Origin: Merdimmobilis hominis
Lineage (GTDB): Bacteria > Bacillota > Clostridia > Oscillospirales > Ruminococcaceae
Reading direction: 5' to 3'
Length of the DNA: 64,000 nucleotides
Assembly (NCBI RefSeq): GCF_016901855.1
Contig: NZ_JACJKY010000006.1
Location: forward strand, 62,001-126,000
The position numbers and the translations under genes were made by a program. Shown here piece after piece: positions 16,284 to 24,254 of the stretch (position 1 is the stretch's first letter; the number at the start of each line of letters is the position of its first letter). The notes under the pieces were generated by a model. It ran no database searches and was not told the DNA's origin. It saw nothing but the letters and a program-made list of their open reading frames with translations.

Positions 16284-16835
16284 TCACGCCGCAGAAAAGG
16301 TCACGGTCACATCACCGCTGCCCAGTGCGTCTTTAAAACCGGACAAATCATCAATTTTTCCAAGCCGGGTATAACGCCAAGAATTGGAACCGTAAAACAC
16401 GACAATCTGATTTCCGTTATACAAAACAATATCGCCTTCGTGCGTTGTCGTCTGGTGATCGCTGGCGGGAAGACGCGCGCCCAGTGAACCTACTTTTTCA
16501 AATCCGGAATAATCGCGCATCTCAATCAGTACCGGCGCCGTTTTCATCATTTCAAAAAATGCATCCGCGGCAGTGTTATCCTCCAATGTTGCTGTAAACA
16601 GATGATCTCCAACCTGCACATTGATCTTCAACGCTGTATCCTCCCTTTCTGCTGCGCTCTCTGATTGTGACGAAGAACTTTCCTCGTTGTTTTCTGACGG
16701 ATCGGATGAAACCGCAAGTACAGAGGATTGCTCAGAACCATCTCCCGGCGTTTTGTTGTTTTGCCCACAGCATGTAAACATCAGCAAAACAATCAATAAA
16801 CCTGCCAGCAGAATCCATTGTTTTCTGTTTCTCAT
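16284..16835 (-). CDS. Cyclophilin-like fold lipoprotein
   Basis: A 183-aa secreted protein. A hydrophobic N-terminal segment (residues 6-22) ends in FTCC, an imperfect lipobox, so it is probably a lipoprotein. A Ser/Glu-rich linker (about 30-65) follows. The C-terminal 115 residues (INVQVGDHLFTATLEDN, EGDIVLYNGNQIVVFYGSNSW) match the bacterial cyclophilin-like domain. That domain shares the fold but is not a proven peptidyl-prolyl isomerase. Its start overlaps the upstream flavodoxin stop by 4 bases. In related genomes such domains often accompany flavodoxins; the joint role is unknown. Confidence 0.8.
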   Translation of the reverse strand: MRNRKQWILLAGLLIVLLMFTCCGQNNKTPGDGSEQSSVLAVSSDPSENNEESSSSQSESAAEREDTALKINVQVGDHLFTATLEDNTAADAFFEMMKTAPVLIEMRDYSGFEKVGSLGARLPASDHQTTTHEGDIVLYNGNQIVVFYGSNSWRYTRLGKIDDLSGFKDALGSGDVTVTFSAA

Positions 16836-17371
16836 ACGTTCATTCCCATTTCATACGCTTTCTGAAGCATCGGATGATTGGCGATATCGCCTGCACCTCC
16901 AACACCGCCTGCAAACACTGTACCTGCAAGCGCTGCTTTTTCAAAACAGTCAATCCAGCCGTTTAATCCGCTGACTGCTTTTTCCGGTACATACGCTTCA
17001 TCTTCTGCCGCCGTTGTCAGCAAATAAATCTCCCGGAACGCGTAATCCCGGGCAAAAAGCGAATTTGCACGATCAAGGATTGTTTTCATTTGACCGCTCA
17101 TTTCATAATAATAAATCGGCGTCGCAAACACGATGACATCTGCACTGCACATCTGATCTGCAATTTTTACTGCGTCATCATGGATAACACACTGCTTCGT
17201 TTTCTGACAAGCAAGACATCCTTTGCAGAAAGCAATCGTTTTCTCTTTGAGTGTGATGTCCTCTACGTGATTCCCTGCTGATTCAGCGCCTTTGATAAAA
17301 GAATCCGCTAAAAGATCCGAATTGCTGTTGTTTCTAAGGCTTGTACGAATGACAAGAATATTTTTTGACAT
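16832..17371 (-). CDS. Flavodoxin family / NADPH-dependent FMN reductase-like protein
   Basis: A 179-aa flavodoxin-fold protein with the FMN phosphate loop TSLRNNSNSDLL near the N-terminus and the flavin-contacting TPIYYYEMSGQMK. A C-x2-C-x2-C-like segment (CKGCLACQK) and a second Cys (CVIHDD) are present. These are typical of iron-sulfur flavoprotein-like reductases in anaerobes. An earlier in-frame start at 17425 lies across the promoter. The ATG at 17371 follows GGAGGTC and fits the promoter. First gene of the operon controlled from the MerR-type promoter at 17424-17454. Confidence 0.85.
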   Translation of the reverse strand: MSKNILVIRTSLRNNSNSDLLADSFIKGAESAGNHVEDITLKEKTIAFCKGCLACQKTKQCVIHDDAVKIADQMCSADVIVFATPIYYYEMSGQMKTILDRANSLFARDYAFREIYLLTTAAEDEAYVPEKAVSGLNGWIDCFEKAALAGTVFAGGVGGAGDIANHPMLQKAYEMGMNV

Positions 17372-17423
17372 TATAAGACCTCCAAAAAGATGTTTGACAC
17401 ATTCATTTTTATTTGCTATGATC

Positions 17424-17454
17424 ATTGTAATACCTAAACCTAACTTCAGGTCAA
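17424..17454 (-). promoter_or_regulatory. MerR-type promoter with 19-base spacer and dyad operator
   Basis: The minus strand reads TTGACC (17449-17454), a 19-base spacer (17430-17448), then TACAAT (17424-17429). The spacer contains CCTGAA and TTTAGG half-sites around GTTAGG. The over-long spacer with an internal dyad is the classic target of MerR-family activators, which untwist the DNA. The promoter serves the flavodoxin operon, and the MerR gene starts divergently at 17488. Confidence 0.85.
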
Positions 17455-17487
17455 TGGTTTTTTTAAAATTTAAGGAGATTATTTTTT

Positions 17488-17925
17488 ATGTATACCATCG
17501 GTCAAGTATCAGAAATGTTTCATTTACCTGTTTCCACACTGCGATACTATGATAAAGAAGGATTATTCCCGGACATGAACCGCGTATCCGGTATCCGGAA
17601 ATTCAGTGACAAAGAACTTGAAGCACTGCGTGTCATTGAATGCCTGAAAAAATCAGGGCTCGAAATCAAAGAGATCAAACAGTTTATGGAATGGTGTGTG
17701 CAAGGCAGTGAAACGTATGCACAGCGAAGAGAATTGTTTTTAAAACAAAAAGAACTTGTAGAATCTGAAATTGAGCGCATGAACCGAGCACTTGACATGA
17801 TCAAATTCAAATGCTGGTATTACGAACAGGCAATCAAAGACGGAAATGAAGATCGGCTGAGTGCGATGAAAGCGGAAGATATGCCGGAGGAAATCAGGAA
17901 AGCCTATGAAAATGCACACAGATAA
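17488..17925 (+). CDS. MerR family transcriptional regulator
   Basis: A 145-aa MerR regulator. The N-terminal winged helix-turn-helix (YTIGQVSEMFHLPVSTLRYY, DKEGLFP) is followed by a long dimerisation helix (about 80-120) and a short effector region. It has no metal-binding cysteine pair at the C-terminus, so it probably responds to an organic or redox signal. AAGGAG precedes the ATG. It is divergent from the flavodoxin operon, whose promoter carries the expected operator; autoregulation is likely. Confidence 0.92.
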   Translation: MYTIGQVSEMFHLPVSTLRYYDKEGLFPDMNRVSGIRKFSDKELEALRVIECLKKSGLEIKEIKQFMEWCVQGSETYAQRRELFLKQKELVESEIERMNRALDMIKFKCWYYEQAIKDGNEDRLSAMKAEDMPEEIRKAYENAHR

Positions 17926-17993
17926 ATGTTCATAAAAACCTTTGCAAATGCGCAAAATAAAAACGGCATAGCCAAGGCTGCACCGTGTATACG

Positions 17994-18033
17994 AAAAAGA
18001 GCTGTCTTTAAATGTTTAAAGACAGCTCTTTTT
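17994..18033. terminator. Bidirectional terminator between merR and sensor kinase
   Basis: AAAAAGAGCTGTCTTTAAA and its complement form a 19-bp stem (17994-18012 with 18015-18033), with A- and T-rich flanks for both directions. Confidence 0.93.
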
Positions 18034-18044
18034 CTATACGATTT

Positions 18045-19148
18045 TTAATAAAACAGGTTGATCTGACACAGGTCGGCAAACAGAATATAAAGATCGGAAA
18101 ATTTATCCGCCGCATATTTTGCCGTATCACTGTGCATCATTTTTGCAGGGACTTCTTCACACAACGGCAGTGTCAGTGAAACGCTCGTCCCTTGATTTAC
18201 CGTGCTTGTGATTGCCGCAGAACCATCGTGCAGTGCCATGATCTCCCGCACAATCGGAAGTCCAAGGCCCATGCCCATTTTCTCCTCCGGAACGGCTGTG
18301 CGGTGACTTGTATAAAACGGTTCAAACACGCGGGAAAGCTCTTCTGGTGCAATGCCATCGCCTTCATCCCGCACCGTAATGACTGCCCGATCTTTAATCA
18401 CGCGCAGAGAAACAGTAATGCGCGAATCCTGCGGCGAAAAGGCGGCCGCATTTGCGACCAGATGAAATACAGCGAGTGACAAAAGCCTTGCATCAAACGA
18501 CGCGCAGACGGCTGTCTGCTCTGCAGAAAACACGATCTCATATTCCGTTTTGCGGAAAAACGAACGCAGTGCTGCACAGATATCAGCCAAAAACGAATCC
18601 AAAAGCTGCGGATTTCGTGTGCACGGCATCCGGTGATTGACGAGCAGGTAATAGTCGTTTGCAGGCATCACACCGCGCAGAATTGCATAACATTCTCTTG
18701 CCGCTGCATTCAGATATGCACGCTCACGCTCGTGTGCTTCTCCCTGCATTCCCGAGGACAGCACTGAAAGAATATTCAATATATTCGATACCGGCGAGCG
18801 ATAACGATCACTGATCTGCGCAATCAGATCAGCCGATTCTTTTTTTCCGGTTTCATCGTTTGAAAAAATGCCCAAAAAGACATCCGGATTCTGCGTCGGC
18901 AGAATGAGCAGTGTCGTATTCTTTAGAAAAAGCTCGAATTTTGTCGAAAAAAAGGGCGCATTTTGACACAATGTCGATTTTGCATGACAAAATTCATCCG
19001 CAAGTGCGGGAAACAGTTCGTAAAGTGTTTTCCCTTCTTTGACCGGTGCACCGCCGTTTTTTGTCACGCACAAGTTCTGATCACATAAAAAAGCCGCCGT
19101 TTTTTCCGAATGCAAAATCCAGTCGATAAAATCAAGGGAAGCTTCCAT
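18045..19148 (-). CDS. Orphan histidine-kinase-like sensor lacking the phosphoacceptor His
   Basis: A 367-aa soluble protein. The first ~100 residues form a PAS-like sensor. The dimerisation helix reads ISDRYRSPV near residue 112, where a kinase would have S-H-E-x-R-T-P, so His is replaced by Asp. The ATPase domain is intact: the N-box VANAAAF, DEGDGIAPEEL and GMGLGLPIV. No response regulator is adjacent. It may bind ATP and act by protein contact, or phosphorylate by another route. ATG at 19148 follows AGGTG; the ATG at 19160 has no such site. Promoter at 19196-19224. Confidence 0.82.
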   Translation of the reverse strand: MEASLDFIDWILHSEKTAAFLCDQNLCVTKNGGAPVKEGKTLYELFPALADEFCHAKSTLCQNAPFFSTKFELFLKNTTLLILPTQNPDVFLGIFSNDETGKKESADLIAQISDRYRSPVSNILNILSVLSSGMQGEAHERERAYLNAAARECYAILRGVMPANDYYLLVNHRMPCTRNPQLLDSFLADICAALRSFFRKTEYEIVFSAEQTAVCASFDARLLSLAVFHLVANAAAFSPQDSRITVSLRVIKDRAVITVRDEGDGIAPEELSRVFEPFYTSHRTAVPEEKMGMGLGLPIVREIMALHDGSAAITSTVNQGTSVSLTLPLCEEVPAKMMHSDTAKYAADKFSDLYILFADLCQINLFY

Positions 19149-19195
19149 ACTGCACCTCATATCAGACTTTATTTTGTACGGATATATATAAAATG

Positions 19196-19224
19196 ATTAT
19201 ATCGCATTTTATTTTATTTGTAAA
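19196..19224 (-). promoter_or_regulatory. Sigma-A type promoter for sensor kinase gene
   Basis: Minus strand TTTACA (19219-19224), 17-base spacer, TATAAT (19196-19201), in an AT-rich tract. Confidence 0.75.
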
Positions 19225-19315
19225 TTCTTTTTCCTTTTAAACCTATTCTGTGCCCGTTTTTTCGAATTATTCCGTGCAATGGTTAAAAAAATATTGTTAA
19301 ATCCGTCACAGAGGC

Positions 19316-19344
19316 TTGCCTTTATCGTCAAAATGGTATAGAAT
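19316..19344 (+). promoter_or_regulatory. Sigma-A type promoter for gap
   Basis: TTGCCT (19316-19321), 17-base spacer, TAGAAT (19339-19344). The strong AGGAGGT site at 19364-19370 fits high expression. Confidence 0.75.
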
Positions 19345-19379
19345 AAACGTGTAATACAATTACAGGAGGTTTTATCATT

Positions 19380-20393
19380 ATGGCTGTTAAAGTTGCTATT
19401 AACGGTTTTGGACGCATTGGTCGTCTCGCATTCAGACAGATGTTCGGCGCTGAGGGTTACGAGGTTGTTGCTATCAACGATCTGACCAACCCGAAAATGC
19501 TCGCTCACCTGCTGAAATACGACTCTGCTCAGGGCAGATACGCACTGGCAGACAAAGTCGAAGCAAAAGAGGACGCAATCGTCGTTGACGGTAAAGAGAT
19601 CAAAATTTACGCAAAACCCAACGCTGCAGAGCTGCCGTGGGGCGAAATCGGTGTTGACGTTGTACTCGAGTGCACCGGCTTCTACGTAAAAAAAGACAAA
19701 GCACAGGCTCACATCGACGCAGGTGCAAAAAAAGTTGTTATCTCTGCTCCGGCTGGCAATGATCTGCCGACCATCGTTTACAGCGTAAACGAAAAAACCC
19801 TGAAACCGGAAGACACCATCATCTCGGCTGCTTCCTGCACCACCAACTGCCTCGCTCCGATGGCTGACGCGCTCAACAAACTCGCTCCGATCGAAAAAGG
19901 CTTCATGACCACAATCCACGCTTTCACAGGCGATCAGATGGTTCTCGACGGCCCGCACAGAAAAGGCGATCTGAGAAGAGCTCGCGCTGCTGCTGTCAAC
20001 ATCGTTCCGAACTCCACCGGCGCTGCAAAAGCAATCGGTCTGGTTATTCCGGAACTGGCTGGCAAACTGGACGGCGCTGCACAGCGTGTTCCGGTTCCGA
20101 CAGGTTCTTTGACCGAGCTGACCGCTGTTGTCAACAAAGCTGTTACAGCTGACGAAGTTAACGCTGCAATGAAAGCTGCATCTTCTGACTCCTTTGGTTA
20201 CACAGAGGAAGAACTCGTTTCTTCCGATATCATCGGCATCACCTACGGTTCTCTGTTCGACGCAACTCAGACCAAAGTTACTCCGCTTGGCGAAGACAAA
20301 ACTCTGGTTAAAGTTGTTTCCTGGTACGACAACGAGAACTCCTACACAAGCCAGATGGTCAGAACAATCAAATACTTTGCTGAATTGGCATAA
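19380..20393 (+). CDS. gap: Glyceraldehyde-3-phosphate dehydrogenase
   Basis: Tetrameric NAD-dependent glycolytic enzyme that forms 1,3-bisphosphoglycerate. The 337-aa protein has the Rossmann start [16 protein letters not shown] (residues 5-20), NDLT with Asp at 34 for NAD preference, and the active-site SCTTNCLAP with Cys153. Codon use is highly biased, as in a strongly expressed gene. It is monocistronic: its own promoter lies upstream and a hairpin terminator follows at once. The pgk-tpi-gpm genes that often follow gap are absent here. Confidence 0.99.
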   Translation: MAVKVAINGFGRIGRLAFRQMFGAEGYEVVAINDLTNPKMLAHLLKYDSAQGRYALADKVEAKEDAIVVDGKEIKIYAKPNAAELPWGEIGVDVVLECTGFYVKKDKAQAHIDAGAKKVVISAPAGNDLPTIVYSVNEKTLKPEDTIISAASCTTNCLAPMADALNKLAPIEKGFMTTIHAFTGDQMVLDGPHRKGDLRRARAAAVNIVPNSTGAAKAIGLVIPELAGKLDGAAQRVPVPTGSLTELTAVVNKAVTADEVNAAMKAASSDSFGYTEEELVSSDIIGITYGSLFDATQTKVTPLGEDKTLVKVVSWYDNENSYTSQMVRTIKYFAELA

Positions 20394-20404
20394 GATTTGC
20401 ATTG

Positions 20405-20438
20405 TAAAAAATAACAGCCGCAAGGCTGTTATTTTTTT
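20405..20438 (+). terminator. Intrinsic terminator of gap
   Basis: AAAATAACAGCC, loop GCAA (20420-20423), GGCTGTTATTTT followed by T-run. Confidence 0.92.
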
Positions 20439-20482
20439 GTCCGAAGAAGGTTCGGTATTTTAAATTTCATAGTATTTACCTA

Positions 20483-20517
20483 AAAAAGAGGCCGTGTTTT
20501 TGCACAGCCTCTTTTTA
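20483..20517 (-). terminator. Intrinsic terminator of the Crp/Fnr regulator gene
   Basis: AAAAAGAGGC and GCCTCTTTTT stem with inner GTG/CAC pairs; a T-run follows on the minus strand. Confidence 0.85.
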
Positions 20518-20555
20518 AAAATGATACAATCTCGCTTTGGAGCTTCTTTGGCTTG

Positions 20556-21233
20556 TCAGTTATCCGAATCGATTTGTTTAAGCCGAAACCAAGACCCCTT
20601 TGTATCCAGCAGTCCTGCCTTTTTCAGTTTACTGATTTCTGTCGACATAGCTGTACGCTCCACGCCTAAATAATCTGCCAATGCCTGTCGCTCACAGGGG
20701 ATGACAAACTCTGCGCTTCCTTGCTGTTTTGCCTGATCCAAAAGATAAGCCAGCAGCTTTTCTTTTGTGGTCTTTTGAGACATATACCGTACCTTTTGCG
20801 TAAATGCCAGATTTTTTTGCGCCAATCCTTTTAAGATATTTTGAATCAACAGACTGTGAAAGTGGCAGGTTTGAGAGCACAAAGTCAATATTCTCCGGCA
20901 ATTCAGAAGAAGCACTTCGCTATCCTTAATCGCAAACACGCTGGCAGGCATGCTTTCCAATCCGGCGCAGGAAAAGGCCTCCCCAAAGGATTCACCGGGC
21001 TGCAAAATAGACAATACACTTCGGTTGCCGTAGTAATCATCCTGAACCACCTGTACACCGCCGGAAAGAACAACACCGACCAGCTGTGCAGAATCACCCT
21101 CCAAAAAGACAGGATCTCCTTTGGACACTGCTGTAAATTTTGCACCAAGGCATCCCATCATTGCTTTAAGATCTTCCTGCCCAATTCCATAAAAGAGAGG
21201 ACATTCAAGCAGAATCGAAAAATATTTTTCCAT
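20556..21233 (-). CDS. Crp/Fnr family transcriptional regulator (HcpR-like by context)
   Basis: A 225-aa regulator with an N-terminal cyclic-nucleotide-binding-type beta barrel (VVLSGGVQVVQDDYYGNRSVL, cited as GGVQVVQDD; QPGESFGEAF) and a C-terminal Crp-type winged helix. The recognition region is RQALADYLGVERTAMSTEI. It lacks the N-terminal cysteine cluster of FNR. It is divergent from an operon ending in hcp, so an HcpR-like nitrosative-stress role is inferred. ATG at 21233 with GGAGGTG upstream; the in-frame ATG at 21308 lies across the promoter. Confidence 0.88.
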   Translation of the reverse strand: MEKYFSILLECPLFYGIGQEDLKAMMGCLGAKFTAVSKGDPVFLEGDSAQLVGVVLSGGVQVVQDDYYGNRSVLSILQPGESFGEAFSCAGLESMPASVFAIKDSEVLLLNCRRILTLCSQTCHFHSLLIQNILKGLAQKNLAFTQKVRYMSQKTTKEKLLAYLLDQAKQQGSAEFVIPCERQALADYLGVERTAMSTEISKLKKAGLLDTKGSWFRLKQIDSDN

Positions 21234-21246
21234 AAACACCTCCGAC

Positions 21247-21260
21247 GTTGGAATTCCAAC
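21247..21260. promoter_or_regulatory. Palindromic operator for the Crp/Fnr regulator
   Basis: GTTGGAATTCCAAC is a perfect 14-bp inverted repeat. Its centre (21253.5) is 41.5 bases from the start expected for the plus-strand promoter (TAAAAT at 21283-21288). It also lies just downstream of the start expected for the minus-strand promoter. This fits activation of the HD-hcp operon and repression of the regulator's own gene. Confidence 0.72.
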
Positions 21261-21275
21261 ATCATTTTTGTTTTT

Positions 21276-21304
21276 ATTATAGTAAAATGCAGACATAAGG
21301 TCAA
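21276..21304 (-). promoter_or_regulatory. Promoter of the Crp/Fnr regulator gene
   Basis: Minus strand TTGACC (21299-21304), 17-base spacer, TATAAT (21276-21281). Confidence 0.8.
21283..21288 (+). promoter_or_regulatory. -10 element of the HD-cupin-ferredoxin-hcp operon
   Basis: TAAAAT with no good -35 box at the usual distance, as expected for an activator-dependent promoter with the palindrome at 21247-21260. TATTAT at 21275-21280 is a competing candidate. Confidence 0.55.
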
Positions 21305-21340
21305 GCACACCGGTTTTAAAAAGAGAAAGGAAGCGTCCAT

Positions 21341-21853
21341 ATGAACAAACTGGATCAAATCACACTGAAAATGATAGAACATGACGCAGGCAGTGCAAAA
21401 CGTATTCAACATTTTCTCAAAGTACACCGCTTCGCTCAGCTGATTGGCAGAGCAGAACAGTTGGATGAACACCTGCAGTTTATCCTGGAATGTGCAGCCA
21501 TTGTCCATGACATTGCAATCGGACCTTGTAAGAAAAAATACGGCCGCTGTACCGGTGATTTGCAGGAAAAAGAAGGTCCTGCCTATGCACGCGAGTTGCT
21601 TGCGGCATTTGATCTGCCGGAAGAAGATATCCAGCGCATTTGTTATCTCGTAGCACACCATCACTCTTATCATTCCATCGACGGGCTGGATTATCAGATT
21701 TTGGTGGAAGCAGATTTTCTGGTGAATCTGTATGAGGAACAAATCTCACCCGAAGGGATCGAAAGCACATTAGAACGCATTTTCAAGACACAAACGGGAA
21801 TAAAGCTGTGCAAAACTCAATTTGCAGTGAATAAATCCCAGGAAACCGTCTGA
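21341..21853 (+). CDS. HD domain protein
   Basis: A 170-aa metal-dependent HD-fold protein. It shows an early His (VHRFAQLIG), the HD pair in AAIVHDIAIGP, and downstream HHHSYH and a Asp-containing LVEADFLVNL. This is the usual H...HD...D arrangement, suggesting a phosphohydrolase. Substrate unknown. An unusual Cys pair (PCKKKYGRC) follows the HD. It is the first gene of the operon with cupin, ferredoxin and hcp, with AAAGGAAG before the ATG and the regulator's operator upstream. Confidence 0.83.
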   Translation: MNKLDQITLKMIEHDAGSAKRIQHFLKVHRFAQLIGRAEQLDEHLQFILECAAIVHDIAIGPCKKKYGRCTGDLQEKEGPAYARELLAAFDLPEEDIQRICYLVAHHHSYHSIDGLDYQILVEADFLVNLYEEQISPEGIESTLERIFKTQTGIKLCKTQFAVNKSQETV

Positions 21854-21881
21854 AACTAAATACAGACAAGGAGGCATCATC

Positions 21882-22214
21882 ATGAATGTAAAAATGAAAA
21901 ATATCAGTCAGGCAGAGGTTTTGGTTTTAAAGGATCAGATCACCTATCAGGAAGGTCAGGTGGTCAGCAAAACACTGGCACAAAACAATGCAGTGAGCAT
22001 CACGCTGTTCTCTTTTGCCAAAGGTGAAGAGATCAGCACCCACAAATCGGGCGGCGATGCTTTTGTTACCTGCCTTGACGGAGTCGGCAAAATCACCATC
22101 GACGGTATTGATTATCTTCTGCACGAGGGCGAGTCCATCGTCATGCCCGCAGGACATCCTCATGCAGTGTATGGAGAAGAAGCATTCAAGATGCTGCTGG
22201 TTGTTGTATTTTAA
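21882..22214 (+). CDS. Small cupin domain protein
   Basis: A 110-aa single-domain cupin. Motif 1 is reduced (GEEISTHKSGGDAFVTCLDG), and motif 2 reads GESIVMPAGHPHAV with two His that can bind a metal. Such small cupins often sit next to hcp or redox operons in Clostridia; no reaction can be assigned. It has an AAGGAGG site. The gap to the HD gene is 28 bases and to the ferredoxin gene 17 bases, so co-transcription is likely. Confidence 0.88.
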   Translation: MNVKMKNISQAEVLVLKDQITYQEGQVVSKTLAQNNAVSITLFSFAKGEEISTHKSGGDAFVTCLDGVGKITIDGIDYLLHEGESIVMPAGHPHAVYGEEAFKMLLVVVF

Positions 22215-22231
22215 AAAAGGAGCGATACATA

Positions 22232-22420
22232 ATGAAAGCAGTTGTAGATCAGGACGTCTGCATTGGATGCGGTCTTTGCTGCGGAATATGCGACGCAGTA
22301 TTCAGCATGAATGACGATGGAAAAGCCGAAGCCTGCCAGTCGGCAAGCGAGGAAAATCACAGCGATGTGCAGAGCGCCATCGATTCCTGTCCTGTATCGG
22401 CAATCAGCTGGAAAGACTAA
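22232..22420 (+). CDS. 4Fe-4S ferredoxin
   Basis: A 62-aa single-cluster ferredoxin. Ligands are in CIGCGLC (Cys10, 13, 16) with the fourth in the C-terminal SCPVSAI. Two extra cysteines (Cys17 and Cys20, in CCGIC) are present. It is placed directly before hcp and is the likely electron donor to it. An AAAAGGAG site precedes the ATG. Confidence 0.93.
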   Translation: MKAVVDQDVCIGCGLCCGICDAVFSMNDDGKAEACQSASEENHSDVQSAIDSCPVSAISWKD

Positions 22421-22480
22421 CGATCTAAAAAGATCTGCAGGAAGGATAAAGTATAGCATATAACACAAAGGAGTACGACT

Positions 22481-24121
22481 ATGGAAAATGAAATGTTTTG
22501 TTATCAGTGTCAGGAGACTGCCGGCTGCAAAGGATGCACTATAGCAGGTGTATGCGGCAAGAAACCGGATGTAGCAGCTATGCAGGATCTGCTGGTGTAT
22601 GTAAGCAAGGGAATTTCTGCTGTCACCACTGCGCTGCGCAATGAGGGGAAAACAGTCACTGCCAAAATCAATCATCTGATCACCCTCAATCTGTTCACCA
22701 CCATCACCAACGCCAACTTTGACAAAGAAAGCATCGAGGCGCGTATCCGTGCCACACTCGACGCCAAAAAAGAGCTGCTCTCTAAGTTGAGCCACACTGC
22801 CAATTTACCTGAAGCTGCTTTATGGGACGGCTCCGGAAACTGGGAAGAAAAGGCGAAAACTGTGGGCGTTCTTTCCACGGAAAATGAGGATATTCGTTCT
22901 CTCCGCGAACTCATCACCTACGGACTGAAAGGTCTGTCCGCCTATTCCAAACATGCAAATGTGCTGCTTCAGGATGACGAAGAAGTAGATGCTTTCCTGC
23001 AGCGCGCATTGTCCGCTACTCTGGATGATACCCTCAGCGTGGATGATCTGGTGGCTTTAACACTGGAAACCGGCAAGTATGGTGTTTCCGGTATGGCACT
23101 TCTGGATAAAGCCAACACCACTGCCTATGGCAATCCTGAGATTACCAAAGTAAACATCGGTGTCGGCAAAAATCCAGGCATTCTCGTGTCAGGTCATGAC
23201 CTGCGCGATTTGGAAATGCTGCTGGAGCAGACACAGGGTACCGGCGTGGATGTATACACCCACTCTGAGATGCTCCCTGCCCACTACTACCCTGCTTTCA
23301 AGAAATATGCAAACTTCGTAGGCAACTATGGCAATGCTTGGTGGAAACAAAAAGAAGAGTTCGAATCCTTCAACGGTCCTATTCTGATGACCACCAACTG
23401 CATTGTACCGCCGAAAGACAGCTACAAAGACCGTTTGTACACCACCGGCGCTGCAGGCTACCCCGGCTGCAAACACATCCCTGGTGAGATCGGAGAGCAA
23501 AAAGACTTCTCCGTCATTATCGAACACGCGAAGAAATGTGCTGCACCTACAGAAATTGAAACCGGCGAAATCATCGGCGGCTTTGCGCACGCTCAGGTAT
23601 TTGCATTGGCAGACAAAGTGGTAGAGGCGGTGAAATCCGGTGCAATTAAAAAATTTGTGGTTATGGGCGGCTGTGACGGCCGCGCGAAAAGCCGCGACTA
23701 CTACACTGAATTTGCCAAGGCTCTGCCTAAAGATGCAGTCATCCTCACTGCCGGCTGTGCGAAATACAAATACAACAAACTGCCTCTGGGTGACATTGGC
23801 GGAATCCCCCGTGTGCTGGATGCCGGTCAGTGCAACGACTCCTACTCCTTGGCGGTCATTGCCCTGAAACTGAAAGAGATCTTCGGTTTAGACGACATCA
23901 ATGACCTGCCGATTATCTACAACATCGCATGGTACGAGCAGAAAGCTGTTATTGTACTGCTGGCACTGTTATATCTGGGTGTCAAAAATATTCACCTCGG
24001 TCCCACACTGCCCGCTTTTCTCAGCCCTAATGTGGCAAATGTTCTCGTTAAGAACTTCGGCATTGCAGGCATCGGCACAGTCGAAGACGATATGAAGCTG
24101 TTCTTCGGCGATAACGCCTGA
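22481..24121 (+). CDS. hcp: Hybrid cluster protein (hydroxylamine reductase), class I
   Basis: Hcp carries a 4Fe-4S and a hybrid Fe-S-O cluster. It reduces hydroxylamine in vitro and protects against nitric oxide, probably as an NO reductase. The 546-aa protein has N-terminal ligands Cys7, Cys10, Cys19 and Cys25 (C-x2-C-x8-C-x5-C), the spacing of class I enzymes of anaerobes. Later hybrid-cluster motifs are seen: [26 protein letters not shown] and LTAGCAKY. It ends the HD-cupin-ferredoxin-hcp operon. Proline codons are mostly CCT/CCC, unlike neighbouring gap, so the cassette may be acquired. A good terminator follows. Confidence 0.98.
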   Translation: MENEMFCYQCQETAGCKGCTIAGVCGKKPDVAAMQDLLVYVSKGISAVTTALRNEGKTVTAKINHLITLNLFTTITNANFDKESIEARIRATLDAKKELLSKLSHTANLPEAALWDGSGNWEEKAKTVGVLSTENEDIRSLRELITYGLKGLSAYSKHANVLLQDDEEVDAFLQRALSATLDDTLSVDDLVALTLETGKYGVSGMALLDKANTTAYGNPEITKVNIGVGKNPGILVSGHDLRDLEMLLEQTQGTGVDVYTHSEMLPAHYYPAFKKYANFVGNYGNAWWKQKEEFESFNGPILMTTNCIVPPKDSYKDRLYTTGAAGYPGCKHIPGEIGEQKDFSVIIEHAKKCAAPTEIETGEIIGGFAHAQVFALADKVVEAVKSGAIKKFVVMGGCDGRAKSRDYYTEFAKALPKDAVILTAGCAKYKYNKLPLGDIGGIPRVLDAGQCNDSYSLAVIALKLKEIFGLDDINDLPIIYNIAWYEQKAVIVLLALLYLGVKNIHLGPTLPAFLSPNVANVLVKNFGIAGIGTVEDDMKLFFGDNA

Positions 24122-24175
24122 TAGAAGAATGAAACCTACTGTGATACGCTCACATCAAGTATAAAAAACAGATAC

Positions 24176-24219
24176 CAAACGACCGCAAGCCATCAAAACA
24201 GATGACTTGCGGTCGTTTT
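24176..24219 (+). terminator. Intrinsic terminator of the hcp operon
   Basis: AAACGACCGCAAG pairs with CTTGCGGTCGTTT, with inner CATC/GATG pairs and a TTTT tail. It also faces the converging GNAT gene. Confidence 0.9.
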
Positions 24220-24254
24220 ATTCGTTATGTTCGTATGTTTATGAACGAAAACGC

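Noticed and set aside
19209-20423. Long open frame of about 400 codons antisense to gap
   Set aside because: It mirrors the strongly biased codons of gap, has no ribosome binding site or family motif, and its Cys/Phe/Asn-rich composition is typical of antisense shadows.
22421-22480. Short inverted repeat GATCT/AGATC before hcp as a terminator
   Set aside because: The stem is only five pairs and has no T-run; ferredoxin and hcp are most likely co-transcribed.
23340-23400. tRNA-like TTCGAATCC string in hcp
   Set aside because: It lies inside the conserved coding frame of hcp and no acceptor or D-arm pairing surrounds it.
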